Source of the DNA: Bettongia penicillata ogilbyi
Lineage: Eukaryota > Chordata > Mammalia > Diprotodontia > Potoroidae
Assembly (NCBI GenBank): GCA_023548195.1
Contig: JAJHZJ010000268.1
Coordinates: 2,424,215-2,488,214 of the forward strand
Reading direction: 5' to 3'
DNA length: 64,000 nt
The position numbers were made by a program, and so were the translations under genes. Of the stretch, positions 53,860-64,000 are shown one piece after another (positions within the stretch are counted from its first letter, which is position 1; every line of letters starts with the position of its first letter). Under the pieces are notes generated by a model that had not been told where the DNA came from, searched no databases, and saw only the letters and a program-made list of their open reading frames with translations.

Positions 53860-54100
53860 TCTCTTTGGCAGTTTTCTGAAAGGACTTAGAAGACAACTTT
53901 CATTGAGAAGGCAGCTGGCTCAAATTTTCACTAAAGGAGGAGGATGCACCTAATTGAAACTGCTTCTGGGAGAAAGAAAGCTGAAGAGAGAAGCTTCAGA
54001 AAGTTACATTACACTACTTTGCCTTTCCTATCACTTGTTCCATACTTAGTCCCCACATATATTTCACTGAAACCCAACCTTCAATTAATTTTACAACCTA
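53860..54100. other. No named feature seen
   Basis: Ordinary DNA with no supportable call. Confidence 0.4.
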
Positions 54101-54474
54101 TACTCTTCTCCTTTTAGATACTTCTGAGTTGATGGGTCAGCTCAAAATTTGTGTCATCTCATCTTGACTGGGCCTTCATCGCAGAAAGACAGTTCCTTGA
54201 CTCTTCCCTTTTCTCCTCTGTCCCACTCTGCTTCCCTTCTCCGCTGAGGACTTCACCTCATACGTTACTGAGGAATTGGGGGATAGTAGCACTGAATTCC
54301 CATTGGTCTACTTCTCTCAAAACCCTTTGACATCATCCCCCATTTTCTCTTCCTTTATTCTAGTCTCTGATGAAGACACAATACTTCTTCTCCCAAGGTG
54401 AAACACCTCTACATATACTATTAACACTGTCTACTTCTATTCCTTCCAGCAAATTGCCCCCACGATCATGTCAT

Positions 54475-54486
54475 CTTTCTCTCTCT

Positions 54487-54548
<62 letters not shown>

Positions 54549-54555
54549 AGCTATC
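54475..54555 (+). repeat. (CT)n / (TATC)n microsatellite
   Basis: A nearly pure CT run is followed by CTAT units. Confidence 0.97.
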
Positions 54556-54861
54556 TCCTTCCATCTCCTTCACTGTACTGACATATTAGTTCCCTGATGC
54601 CTATAAATACACCAAAGAATCCCTCATCTTTCAAAAGCATACTTAACTCTACCATTCCCTCCTTTCTGTCACAAACTCCTGAAAAAAGGAAAGCTGATTA
54701 CTCTTTGTTTCAGTTTCTCTCTTATGACTCTCTTTTCATTTTGGTTTTTGACCTCATCATCTAATTGAATCTGCTCTCTCCAAGTTATCAACAATCTCTT
54801 CATTGCCAAACCTAATGATTTTTTCTCAATCCTTATTCTCCTTGACCTCTCAGCAGGATTT

Positions 54862-55000
54862 GACTCTATCTCTGTCTCTCTGTCAGACTCTTGGGGTGTG
54901 TGCCTGTGATCTTTGTCTCTGTGTCTCTGGCTGTCTCCATGTCTGTGTATCTGTGACTTTGTTTATCTTTTTATCTTCTCTTTGACTCTGTCTCTCTGTC
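54862..55000 (+). repeat. (TCTG/TCTC)n microsatellite
   Basis: Irregular TCTCTGTC units lie between two L2 coding segments. Confidence 0.9.
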
Positions 55001-55344
55001 TTACTGATTTGTCTGATCAGACTTTGGTCACCTTTGCCAGATCATCATCCATATTATATTCCATAACATATGCAAACTAAGGGTCCCTACTAGGTCCCCT
55101 AATCTTTTCTCTTCACATACCCTCCCTTGGTTCTCTTGGTGATACCACAAGTTATCATGGATTTCTTATTTCTACACAGATGACTCCCAGATCGATATTT
55201 TGAACCTGTGTGTCTCTACCAAGCTCAGGTCCTGTATCACCAGCTCCCTATTGGACTTTTGAAATTGGATATTCCACAGGCATCTCATTCAAAATGTCCA
55301 AAACAGAATTCAATTATCTTTTCCCAAAAACTGACCATTCTTCA

Positions 55345-56060
55345 GAACTTTCTTATTTCTATTTTTTAAATAATTTATTTTTAATTTTCAACATTCACTT
55401 CCATAAGATTTTGAGTTTTTAGTTTTTCCCCCATCCTCTCCTCCTCCCTCCCCAAGATGGAATGCAATCTGATGTAGGTTCCACTTATATATATTAAACT
55501 ATTTTCACACTAGTCATGATGAAAGAAGAATTAGAACCATTGGGAAGAACCACACAAAAGAAGAAAGAAAACAAAATAATAAAAGAAAAGGAGAGAAATA
55601 GTATGCTTCGATCTATATTCGTATTCCAGCATTCTTTCTCTGGATATGGATAGCATTTTCCATCATGAGTCTTTTGGAGTTGTCTAGCGAAGTCATTCAT
55701 TGCACAATATTGCTGTTATTGTGTACAATGTTCTCCTGGTTCTGCTCACTTCACTCAGCATTAGTTCATATAAGTCTTTCCAAGTTTTTAGGAAGTCCAC
55801 CTGTTTATCACTTCTTATAGAATTATAGTATTCCATTATATTCATATACCACAACTTGTTCAGCCATTCCCCAATTGATGGGCATTTCCTCAATTTCCTA
55901 TTCTTTGTCACCACAAAAAGGGCTGCTACAAATATTTTTGTACATGTGGGTCCTTTCCCCATTTTTATGATCTCTTTGGGTAATGATATTGCTGGTTTGC
56001 ACAGTTTTATAGCCCTTTGGGCATAGTTCCAAACTGCTCTCCAGAATGGTTAGATCCAGA
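55345..56060 (-). mobile_element. L1 LINE 3' end, minus strand, inside L2
   Basis: The minus frame 55693-55962 (89 codons) is the L1 ORF2 C-terminus, with 'MEYYNSIRSDKQVDF' and 'LYELMLSEVSRTRRTL' as in L1 proteins. The reversed 3' UTR fills 55345-55690 ('cccccatcctctcctcctc', 'ctctggatatggatagcat'). No A-tail remains clearly visible. It interrupts L2. Confidence 0.93.
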
Positions 56061-56489
56061 ACATTCCTGTTTCTGTTGAGAGCATTACCATCCTTTCACT
56101 CAAACAGGTCCTCAACCTCAGTTTCATCTTCTACTTTTCAATTTCCTTCCTACTTCCATATCAAATTGTCATTTTATTGATACTATTTCTTTAAAAAATC
56201 TCTCCTTTCTATCCCCTTCTTTCCAATCATGAAGTCATTATCGTAATTCAGACAATAATCACCTCTCAATGCTGCTATTACAACAGCCTCCTAACTATCC
56301 TTCCTGCTTTGTGTCTTTGTCCCCTCCAATTTCATCTTCTGCTCAGCTGCCAGGGTGATTTTCCTAGAGCAGAGGTCGTACTATGCCTTTCCCCTGTGCT
56401 TTCCCTGTTGCCTCTAGAATCAAGTACAAATACCTCTTTTTGTCACTTAAGGCCCTTCACAACTGTTTGGGTCTTAGCTTCCATATCTG

Positions 56490-57030
56490 TGAGACTGTAT
56501 AGTGGAAAGAACATTGCCCTTGCAAAGAGACAACTGGGTTAATTCTCAACTCCTCTACTTACCAGCTCTGTGAACATGGACAGGTCAGCTCCCTTCTAAT
56601 ATGAAGTCACTCAACCCCAACTGCCTCATTCTGGGTCATCTCCAGTCATCCTGATGAATATCTGGTCCCTGGATTCAGATGGCTCTGGAGAAGAAGTGAG
56701 GCTGGTGACCTGCACAGCCCTCCCTCACTCAAAACAAAGTCATGTGCAAGTCATGTCATTACTTCTCTGATGATGTGGTCTTCGGCAACGAAGGAGGAAC
56801 ACACATACAACTGAGGCAAACAGGGTTAAGTAGCTTGCCCAGGATCATGCAGCTAGTAAGTGTCTGAGGCCAGATTTGAACTTAGGAAGTTATTCTTCCT
56901 GATTCCAAGTCCAGTGTTTTATCCAATGCACCTCAGGGGTCATTTAATCCAACACCTTCATTTTATAAAAGAGGAAACTTGGATCCAGACTGAAGAAGCG
57001 ACTTGCTTAATGGCCAATAATATTATGCTC
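56490..57030. mobile_element. SINE cluster inside L2
   Basis: Forward MIR at 56493-56605 ('gtatagtggaaagaacatt'). Forward SINE-B core and tail at 56605-56810 ('caaccccaactgcctcatt', 'ctgcacagccctccctcac', 'gaaggaggaacacaca'). Reversed SINE at 56812-56935 ('caggatcatgcagctagta'). Reversed MIR3-like at 56936-57030 ('ttataaaagaggaaactt'). Confidence 0.85.
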
Positions 57031-57549
57031 CCTCCCCCTCACTCAACAAACTTCACTAGCTTCTTATTATTTCCAGAATCAATTATAAAATTCTCTCTTT
57101 GGCCCTCAGCATCCTTCAAGATATAGCTCCTTTCTAGTGTTCCACTCTTCTTATATTTTACTCACCTCTACAATTACGGTCCACCTATACTTGCCTATTT
57201 GCCTTTCCTCACTCCTGATCCTGTGCCTTTTCAAGTGGCTATCTATCCCCTTACTTGGAACTCTCTCCCTTCTTTCTACTTTCTGACTTCCCTCCATTCT
57301 TTCAAGGTAGTTCAATTCCCATCTTTGACAGGAGACTTTTCTCATACCACTCCCCAACTCCCAAGCTTCCCCACAACTACTACTGTCTTGTCTCTTGAGA
57401 TTACCCTCCATTTGCCCTGCATATTTCTTGTAGTACATAGTTATTTGCATGTTTATCTCATTCAAATGTGAACTTCTTATAGACAGAGATTGTTTTAGTT
57501 TTTCCTTTATATCTTCAGCACTATATTTCTCATACAAAACACTCCATTT

Positions 57550-57890
57550 CCCCATTAGAGAGATATTTGCGCTGGCTGTTCCCTGTGCCTGGAATTCTCT
57601 CCCTCCTTAACTATGCCTCCTGACTTCCCTGGCTTCCATCAAGTTGCAGTTAAAATCCCACCTTCTACGGGAAGCCTTTCTTTATCCCCTCAATTCTAAT
57701 GCCTTTCCTCTGATGATTATTTCCAATTAATCCTTCATGTAGCTTATATCTGCACAAAGTGATTATCATGTTGTCTCTCTCTAGTCTTTATTAGACTATG
57801 AGGTCTTTGAAAGCAAGGCCTGCCTTTTGCCCTTGTACCTCTACCACTTAGCACAGTACTTTACAAATCCTATCTCTTTAAAAAATGCTT
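57550..57890 (+). mobile_element. Second L2 3' end, head to tail with the first
   Basis: 'ctggctgttccctgtgcct' and 'gaattctctccctccttaa' repeat the phase already passed at about 57232-57275. 'tagactatgaggtctttga' and 'ccacttagcacagtacttt' complete the terminus. So this is a separate L2 copy. Confidence 0.88.
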
Positions 57891-57894
57891 CTTT

Positions 57895-58005
57895 ACTTGA
57901 CTTTACTTAATGTCCCATAGTTAATGAGGGACAGAATTTGCATTCTATCTAACCTCCTCCAAATGCAAGAAGAATGAATTCTTCTTCCATCATGCCACAC
58001 TGGGG
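57895..58005 (-). mobile_element. MIR 3' part, minus strand
   Basis: 'atagttaatgagggacaga' and 'ttccatcatgccacactgg' are the reversed MIR end and start. Confidence 0.65.
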
Positions 58006-58029
58006 CAGAAAACAAGCCTGTTTCTGAAG

Positions 58030-58450
58030 GTACCCAGAGAACACAAGACTAGGGAAAGAGGAACTGCTCTGCTGGCGTGGGCATCATCAGCTAGGGCCAG
58101 GTTTTCTTTAATAGTGCTGGCATGAAGGATAAGCACATCAGAGCATATGGCTTCGTTGGGTCTCTTTGGCCTGAGCCCAGGCTCAGGGAGCAGTTTCCAA
58201 GAAGAGTCAATATTATGTCTATATCAGTCTATGGTGTCTCTACAGTAAAAGCCCCCTCGAGTGCTAGAGATGATCCCTTTGATAGCCTCGAGATAAAGAA
58301 TTTGGGCCACAGCCATGGCAGAAGCAGGGACTCTACCTGAGGTAGGCCCCAGCTAATCTGACTGCTGATGGCAGAATCATCAAGGTCAAAGATGAAGGAC
58401 TGGATCCCTTGGGTTACATTTGAAACTGCAGAGTTCTCTTCTTTTTCTGG
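58030..58450 (+). other. Possible exon or conserved non-coding block
   Basis: Non-repeat, GC-richer than its surroundings, with CpGs kept ('ggcgtgggc', 'gcttcgttggg', 'ccctcgagtgc', 'gcctcgagat'). A good acceptor-like 'ttttctttaatag' ends at 58108 and 'acctgaggtaggc' offers a donor near 58341. Between them a plus frame from 58122 (72 codons, with ...APSSARDDPFDSLEI...) stays open until just before that donor. A minus frame 58229-58462 overlaps. I recognise neither peptide. It may be a terminal coding exon, a long non-coding RNA exon or an enhancer. Confidence 0.3.
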
Positions 58451-58454
58451 TTTA

Positions 58455-58738
58455 GAATTCAATTTCTTTTAATACAACAAACATACTTTAAATACTTACC
58501 ATGTAATGCCATGCACAAGGAACACAATGATATATTGAACATAGGCTCTTGATATTACTTAAAATTGGTGTGGTATGTTAGAAATAGCACTAGATCTACA
58601 ATACAAGGGGTTGGGTTCAAATCCTGGTTAAGCAAATTGCTTCACTTTTCCTGTACCTCAGTTTCCTCATCTGTCAAATAAGAAGTTTGGAGTAGAAGAA
58701 CTCTTAAGGTCTTTTCTAGCTCAAAATCCTAATTACAC
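58455..58738. mobile_element. L2 terminus (minus) and MIR (plus)
   Basis: Bases 58455-58540 are reversed L2 ('aatacttaccatgtaatgc'). Bases 58562-58738 are forward MIR ('tgggttcaaatcctggtta', 'cctcagtttcctcatctgt'). Confidence 0.75.
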
Positions 58739-58859
58739 TTAAAAAACTAATGCAAGGGAAGGAGACCTCTCTCTCCATATCAATTTGCTTTGTATTTATT
58801 CAAATAATTTACATTTTGTTTGTTAACAAATAATTTTATTTTATTTATTGGGCATTCAT

Positions 58860-59100
58860 TGTAGAGTGACAGCATGTCAGAAAATAAAGAGCTTCCCTAG
58901 GAGTCAGGAAGATGTGGGCTCAAGTCCTACCTGTGAGAAACTCTAACTCAGTAATCATGGGCAAGTCACTTAATCTTTCAGTGCTTTAGGCAACACTTTT
59001 GAATGAATGAATGAATAAGTCAGAGGGGATCTACTGATCTACACTAGTGAAGGGAGTTTGCATTCAGAAAATTCCCACCACAAGTCTATGAGTGCATATA
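58860..59100 (+). mobile_element. MIR-related SINE, plus strand
   Basis: 'aggagtcaggaagatgtgg', 'catgggcaagtcacttaat', then the subtype end 'gatctacactagtgaaggg' and 'gaaaattcccaccacaagt'. A (GAAT)n scrap lies at 59002-59016. Confidence 0.75.
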
Positions 59101-59139
59101 TGTGCAGAGATATTGTGTGTATGTAGACATACAAATAAA

Positions 59140-59340
59140 TAATTTTCCTATATATATATATATATGCATGTATCTATGTGTATACACACATATATGCATA
59201 TCTCTGTAGACACACACACATATGCACACACACATATATATCCTGTGGTGGGAACTCCCTGCATGGAAACTCCCTTCCATATATGCACATATATATTCAT
59301 GCAAATAAATCTTTATACACACTTGCATAGCAAGTTTCAC
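59140..59340 (+). repeat. TA/CA/TGCA low-complexity array
   Basis: Alternating purine-pyrimidine blocks interleave with unique DNA. Opposing frames 59086-59364 and 59164-59349 are artefacts. Confidence 0.85.
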
Positions 59341-59349
59341 CTTCCTTGA

Positions 59350-59865
59350 TAATAACAAAATCATAACACATTTAGATGGAGCTTCACAGTTTGCAAAGTG
59401 TTTTCACATATATTATTTCACTTGAACCTCGCAACAAAGTAAGGAGGCAATTGGTACAAGTATTATTAGCTTTCTTTTATAGATGAGGAGGTTGTTCAGT
59501 GACTTACCTAAAGCCAAAGAAGAGTAAAAGAATCTGAACCCAGGTCTTCAGACCACAGGTTCAATGTTTGCTCTTTTCCTTCAGGATTGTGGCATTTCAA
59601 ACTGAAAGGACTCTTTGAGGACTTCAGTTCCACCAGACCATCTATCCTCTCCATTATCTTTATCCAGAAAAGGAACTGAGACCCGGAGAAGTTAAATGAC
59701 TGAGTCTCAATTTGGTGATCTTTCTAGTACAACATAGTACCTACCTGCCATACCAGAGTATAAGCACCTTGAGGACAGGGATTTAGTGTCACTTATCTTT
59801 GTATTCTTTCCTGACTCTAGAAAGGTCTTACACATAGAAGGTACAGAAATGCCAAACAAAGTGAA
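59350..59865. mobile_element. MIR, MIR3-like and L2 pieces
   Basis: Reversed MIR at 59355-59582 ('cagtttgcaaagtgttttc', 'atctgaacccaggtcttca'). Reversed MIR3-like at 59585-59740 ('gaactgagacccggagaag'). Forward L2 end at 59753-59865 ('agcaccttgaggacaggga'). Confidence 0.8.
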
Positions 59866-59884
59866 TTTGAGTTGAATCAAACAG

Positions 59885-60480
59885 TACAGCTAATCAGTGT
59901 TCTACAGCGCTTACATATGCCAATGCATAGACTTGTCATTTGTATATGAATATATTTTAAATGGCTAAGTGTACTTTTATACATGAAATATGTAACTACT
60001 CATATGTATTTATTGCCTTATTCATATAGCATTGTAAGGCCAGATAAAATAGAAATGGGAATTCTAAGGCCCCCATTAGAGGGAAACCAGTAGCTTTCTT
60101 GTGATAATAGACCACAGCTAAGCAACAGGGGAAGAAAAAAAAAAAAAAACACTGCTTAGTTTGACAAGCTTTGTTTAAACGAGCCCTTAGAGAAAGCCCT
60201 TTAGGATACTATGAATGGGAACTGAACTACCCTTTAATCCTCTCCATACCCCATGTAGAGTAATTGAATCTTTGCTCAGGAGGGCCTGCTCACCTTGTAT
60301 GGTGGCAGCCAGTAATATCCTAAAAAACCTATGGCTAGGTTCTGAAAGAAAGCTAGCTTTGGAGTTTCTAGTTCATGGATTGTGCAGAAAAAAAGCCTTC
60401 AGTTTGTTCTCTTTGTTGAAAGGATATGAAGGGAAGCTCAAAATATTAGAAAGCCAGAATTTTGTCTGAAATGCTATATG
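59885..60480. promoter_or_regulatory. Candidate conserved non-coding block
   Basis: No repeat apart from an A-run at 60137-60151. The part at 60150-60480 has 'cttagtttgacaagctttg', 'tttaaacgagcccttag' and 'agagtaattgaatctttgc'. The 84-codon frame at 60215-60469 has no domain. Inference only. Confidence 0.3.
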
Positions 60481-60489
60481 TATGAGATA

Positions 60490-60650
60490 CAGAATGTATC
60501 AGTGGGAAAAGAGCAAAAGTAGGAAATAAGAGACCTGAGTTCTATTTGTGGCTCTTACAGTTTTTTTTTTTCTGGCTCTCTTTATCTTGGGTAAATCACT
60601 TTCCCTGTTGGTGCCTCAGGTTCTTATCTACAAAAGCAGGCAGTCTTATC
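60490..60650 (+). mobile_element. MIR SINE, plus strand
   Basis: 'gagacctgagttctatttg', 'gtaaatcactttccctgtt' and 'gtgcctcaggttcttatct' follow MIR order, split by a T-run. Confidence 0.75.
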
Positions 60651-60849
60651 TAGATATGAAATCACATAATAAAGTTATCTCATATTTAAATTAATACAAT
60701 AATAGCATTTATAGCATATATGTGCCATGAACTATGTTATATAAAATAAATAGATGGTACAAATACATGTACATACATAAAATAAATCGATTTGAAAAAT
60801 AAACATAGAATAATATATACTAAAAATTTGCCATAACACACATACAATG

Positions 60850-61360
60850 GATTGATTAATCAACATTTATTAATAACAAGCATTTATTAAGCACCTACTA
60901 TGAGGCAAGTGTTGTCCTGGCCCCAGGGACACAAGTATTAACAATTAAATAGTCCTGCCCTTGAGAAATTTCTATCCTATCAAGGGAGATAACATGCACA
61001 CAAATAAGACTATACAAAATGAGTAAAAATAACTTTAGAGAGGAAGGGCACTAGTAGCAATTGGAGAGATGAAGATAGCTTCATGAAGGGTAAAATTGAC
61101 TGGAAGTATGAAGGAAAGGAGCTTGAAACAGATTGAAGGAAGCAACAAATGTGTTCTAAGTATGGGACACTGCCTACAGAGAGCCATAGAGACAAGGAGA
61201 TAGAGTTTCTTGAGAGGCTAAACAAGAAGAGGTTGACTGCTCCACAGAGTATGTAAAGGGAAATGATAATAAGACTGCAAAGTGTTCAGGTTTTGAAGGG
61301 TTTTAAAAAGCACACAGATATATTTTTCTATACTGTCAATATTCATAAGAGTCCTATGAG
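60850..61360 (-). mobile_element. L2 LINE, minus strand, long copy
   Basis: 'aagcatttattaagcacct', 'tggccccagggacacaagt', 'gcccttgagaaatttctat' and 'aggttttgaagggttttaa' follow in order. Confidence 0.88.
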
Positions 61361-61489
61361 AATACAATGAGGTTGATTAGAGAACATGAGTGAGATCATG
61401 GTGTGTTAGAACCTGGAAGAATCCAGATCTTGCACAAGTGATCCATTAAATCTCTAAAAGTATGTTGGGTAACTCAGCTCTTGCTCTCC

Positions 61490-62057
61490 CTCTCCTTCTG
61501 TTCCCCAAAGGGAGATAAATTTCCAGTTAACTTGGGGTTTACTGCCTATATTTCTCCTTCCTTTCTTCTTTTCTTCCTTCCCTTTTTACTCTGAAGCTCA
61601 TACATTCCACCACAGTGGGTTACAATGGGTTAGCTCCTCTGTATTTTTGGCCCTCCTGGCTTTGACTGAATTTAGAAAGAATGTCAGTGGTAACTATTTC
61701 TCTTTGGAACAGCAATCCTGAGAGTCTTCCCCTCCCAGCTTGATTTTTTTGTTTTGTTTTGAATTAAATGAACCAACCCTTAACTCACTTCTTAAAGAGG
61801 GAAGGTCCATTCCCTGAATGGACATTACCTCACTTTAAGTGAGTACTTTAAAGTACCTTAACCTAAAAGGGCAAGGGCCTCCCATTGCATCCTGGGCCAT
61901 CTCCAATCATTCTGATAAATATCTGGTCATTGGACCCAGATGGCTCAGAAGGAGAAAGTGAGGCCGGTGACCTTCCTCACTCAAATCAGTCAACTGCAAG
62001 TCATGTCATCATTTTTCTGATGTCATGGTCCTCTTTGAAAATGAAGGACAAGCACAA
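61490..62057 (+). mobile_element. Element B, longest plus-strand copy
   Basis: About 570 bases. A 5' part with 'ccagttaacttggggttta' and a pyrimidine tract (61555-61592). Then 'ccattccctgaatggacat', 'caagggcctcccattgcat', 'atctccaatcattctgata', 'gaggccggtgaccttcctc', ending 'gaaggacaagcacaaaag'. The last 180 bases equal the SINE-B tail. The copy has no tRNA-like head, so it is a longer element that donated the tail. The small frame 61885-62127 has no domain. Confidence 0.75.
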
Positions 62058-62099
62058 AAGTGCATCAGAAGGAACAAAAAGAAACCAAACCAAAGAGGA

Positions 62100-62640
62100 A
62101 AAGTTTCTCCATTCATTCCAGGACTGAACAAGATTGCCAGGATTCTGCAGAAGCTCTAAGCAAAGACAAATACGGTAAGCACGAGACAAAGAAGGAACCC
62201 AAGAGTAGAAGCCAGGGTCAGGAGTGCCTAGCCCAGGGCTAGGGACATGGGAATGGGAAGCAAAGTACCTGGGTCTTGCAGGATTATGCCACTAGAACAA
62301 TCAACACCATCCAGGTCCAGAACTATTCAGAAGGGGATATAGAAGGCCTCAAAACCCCAGCCTAACCTGAAACACCAGGAGACTGAATCAGTACCCTGTA
62401 AACTTGGCAGAAAGTGGAACTCAGTCTTTGTCACTGCATCTAGGTCCAAATGAGGCCTGTCTACACCAGCCAAAGACAAGAATGAGCACAGTGTGACCCA
62501 AGTCAAAAGCCCTAGCCAAAAACAGATGCTAGAGAAATGAATAAACATAAGAAAAAGACAAGCACAGGGAAGAAATATCATAAACTGAGAGAAGATCAAG
62601 AAGTAAATCCAGGAGAAGGGAGTAACTAGATAGCGTGTCT
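62100..62640 (+). mobile_element. Possible L1 5' UTR and start of ORF1
   Basis: G/A-rich, CAG-rich text ends at an ATG near 62538 that encodes MNKHKKKTSTGKK, a basic start resembling mammalian L1 ORF1. The frame closes after about 30 codons. The assignment rests on this start and on composition, so it is tentative. Bases 62327-62599 carry an antisense 90-codon frame without a domain. Confidence 0.35.
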
Positions 62641-62644
62641 AAGT

Positions 62645-63590
62645 AGTGTCTTATGCAGAAGAGTGTCTTGACCATAAGGACTGCAACTGTACCTGGAAGA
62701 AACGAAATGAGGTAGGTCAATATAGCACCCTCTGGGACAATTTCCCTACCTCTCATTCACATTCTGGAGACAGAGTCTCCAGAAGAATATAACTGTTCCT
62801 ATTCAGATTTCTATCATGTGGCAACACTGGAGGCCTGAGGTTTTCATATAAATTGAGTTTGACCTCATGGAAGGTCAAAACACATGCAAATGTTTCGACA
62901 TACAGAGCTGGGTTTACATATGATATTGTGGCCTATATGGTGACTGAGTCCACATTTTGAAAGTATACATTTTGAAAGTGGGTACAAAGGGTTATATCAC
63001 TGGTGGTCCCTTTACTAACTCCTCATCAAGTTCTCCTTGACTGTGAGAACTGATGCCTTTAAGGAACATTAACATTGCCCTTCCTTGATGTGTCTAAGTT
63101 TATCTTTGGGATACCTCTCAGCACCTGATGCATATATATTTCCATCAGTCACTGCTGTTTTAGTGACAAGGCTAGAGACACTAATAGGAAGTCCAAGTCT
63201 TCCAATCTTTAGAAGTTAAAAAGGTCATTTTCAGGTCAAATTTCCTCTAAGAGAAATTCTCTGGATCAACACTAGGTAGATTTGTTGCTTCATTTCCCTG
63301 ACAGAATGCCGGAATCCAAACTATCTTGTTATGTCTTGTGTCTGATTCCTTTAGCCAATTCCAATATATTTTTGTGTGACATCATCTGATTTCATCCAAT
63401 TATCTAATAACTTCACTGTTTCCAAACTAAGAATATATGCATACACATCTATTTGATAGATTAATTCGATAGAATCAGGTCTTCTATAATCACATTAATT
63501 GGGGTGGGGGTGTTCCACATAGCCCTTATATTACTAAGTCAGATATCTATGATTTTGTGGGTGTGAGAATTCTCTCCACTGATACAGATC
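62645..63590. other. No gene or named repeat seen
   Basis: About 950 bases. A doublet of 'cattttgaaagt' occurs at about 62952 and 62969. Nothing else is supportable. Confidence 0.4.
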
Positions 63591-63594
63591 AAAA

Positions 63595-63708
63595 ACTTGT
63601 AAACTATTATCTTAGAGAGTTATTTGAATCTCAGAGAGTTTAACTGACTTTTTTTCAAACTTCAAGTTCAGCATAGTATGCAGTACATCAGGCTGCCTCT
63701 CAAACATG
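63595..63708 (-). mobile_element. MIR fragment, minus strand
   Basis: 'tgaatctcagagagtttaa', 'cagtacatcaggctgcctc' fit a decayed reversed MIR. Confidence 0.5.
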
Positions 63709-63709
63709 A

Positions 63710-64000
63710 GATAATGTATGTTAAATTTTTTATAAACTACCAATTAATTTTTTTTAAAGTTATTATTGTCATAATTTATTGGAAGTGGTGATTCATTTTG
63801 TACAACATTATATTATACACACACGTACATTTATTGCCTTGATATAATTGCATGCATATGTATATACATATATATAATGTATGCATATATAACTATATAT
63901 CACGAATGAATATGTGACTATATTTGTATGTATGAAAGACACACTTATGTGGGGAGTACACAGGGCAAGGTGGACCAGAAAGAGAAAAAGAAATGGTATT
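63710..64000. repeat. AT-rich low-complexity end of window
   Basis: TATG/CATA/TATA runs at 63815-63900, otherwise AT-rich. Nothing else is seen. Confidence 0.7.

Larger units (their letters stand above)
54100..57545 (+). pseudogene. Long L2 LINE relic with reverse transcriptase motifs
   Basis: The forward L2 coding region is traceable over several kilobases with insertions. 'LLDLSAGFDS' is encoded at about 54838-54867 (the DLSAAFDT box). 'FYTDDSQIDIL' is encoded at 55170-55202 (the YADD catalytic box, here YTDD). Downstream, 56060-56490 and 57035-57545 carry the known L2 order ('agcctcctaactatccttc', 'tgccagggtgattttccta', 'cttacttggaactctctcc'). Insertions: a C/T array (54475-54550), a TCTG array (54862-55000) that replaces part of the polymerase, an L1 (55345-56060), and SINEs (56490-57030). 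Frameshifts make it dead. The 134-codon minus frame 57151-57555 is antisense to L2. Confidence 0.88.

Noticed and set aside
55693..55962. 89-codon frame with clear protein similarity
   Set aside because: It is the L1 ORF2 C-terminus, so it was annotated as L1 and not as a host gene.
57151..57555. 134-codon minus-strand open frame
   Set aside because: It is antisense to a well-recognised L2 3' region. The low stop density comes from L2 composition.

Overview
The window is nuclear DNA from a mammal, almost certainly a marsupial; I cannot fix the species. It is AT-rich and CpG-poor and is filled with interspersed repeats. The marsupial signature is the SINE set: tRNA/CORE-type SINEs whose 3' ends resemble BovB/RTE LINEs, a second SINE type with the same head and a different tail (called SINE-B here), many MIR and MIR3-like copies, long L2 and CR1/L3 relics, marsupial-style L1 ends, and a relic of an R4/Dong-type LINE. 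All family assignments come from reading the sequence against remembered family patterns, with no database search. Boundaries are approximate, usually within 10-30 bases.

I found no intact protein-coding gene, no rRNA or tRNA gene, no CRISPR array and no operon. Open frames over 60 codons are explained by repeats, by microsatellites, or by chance. The window therefore looks intergenic or deeply intronic. Four places keep a weak protein-like or exon-like signal: 16333-16690 (decayed coding relic), 40076-40144 (possible 69-base exon), 58109-58341 (possible exon) and 31393-31990 (long minus-strand frames).

Layout. 1-4.7 kb: L2, CR1 and MIR fragments with one non-repeat block. 4.74-6.99 kb: minus-strand R4/Dong-type LINE relic with recognisable reverse transcriptase motifs. 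7-12 kb: L2 ends, a microsatellite, a non-repeat block (8.5-9.25 kb) and an L1 3' end. 12-13.7 kb: an old L2 interrupted by a SINE-B with a 19-base target duplication and by a short hAT-like DNA transposon. 13.7-20.3 kb: CR1/L3, a retroelement supplying the SINE-B tail ('element B'), a coding relic, and L1. 23.6-24.75 kb: a CR1/L3 split by an LTR-like insert. 24.76-26.8 kb: the best candidate conserved non-coding block. 27-35 kb: repeats with candidate blocks near 30.1 and 33.3 kb. 35.4-37.1 kb: a diverged direct duplication. 40-40.7, 46.8-47.1, 48.4-49.3 and 50.0-50.6 kb: further non-repeat blocks, the last rich in homeodomain-type motifs. 46.1 kb: two overlapping perfect AT palindromes. 54.1-57.9 kb: the longest L2 in the window, with reverse transcriptase motifs, carrying a nested L1, microsatellites and SINEs. 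58-64 kb: a possible exon, MIR/L2 copies, the fullest element B copy (61.5-62.06 kb) and possible L1 5' sequence.

The clearest biological content is the layered transposon history plus islands of non-repetitive DNA that may be regulatory. I see no new enzymatic or defence system here.
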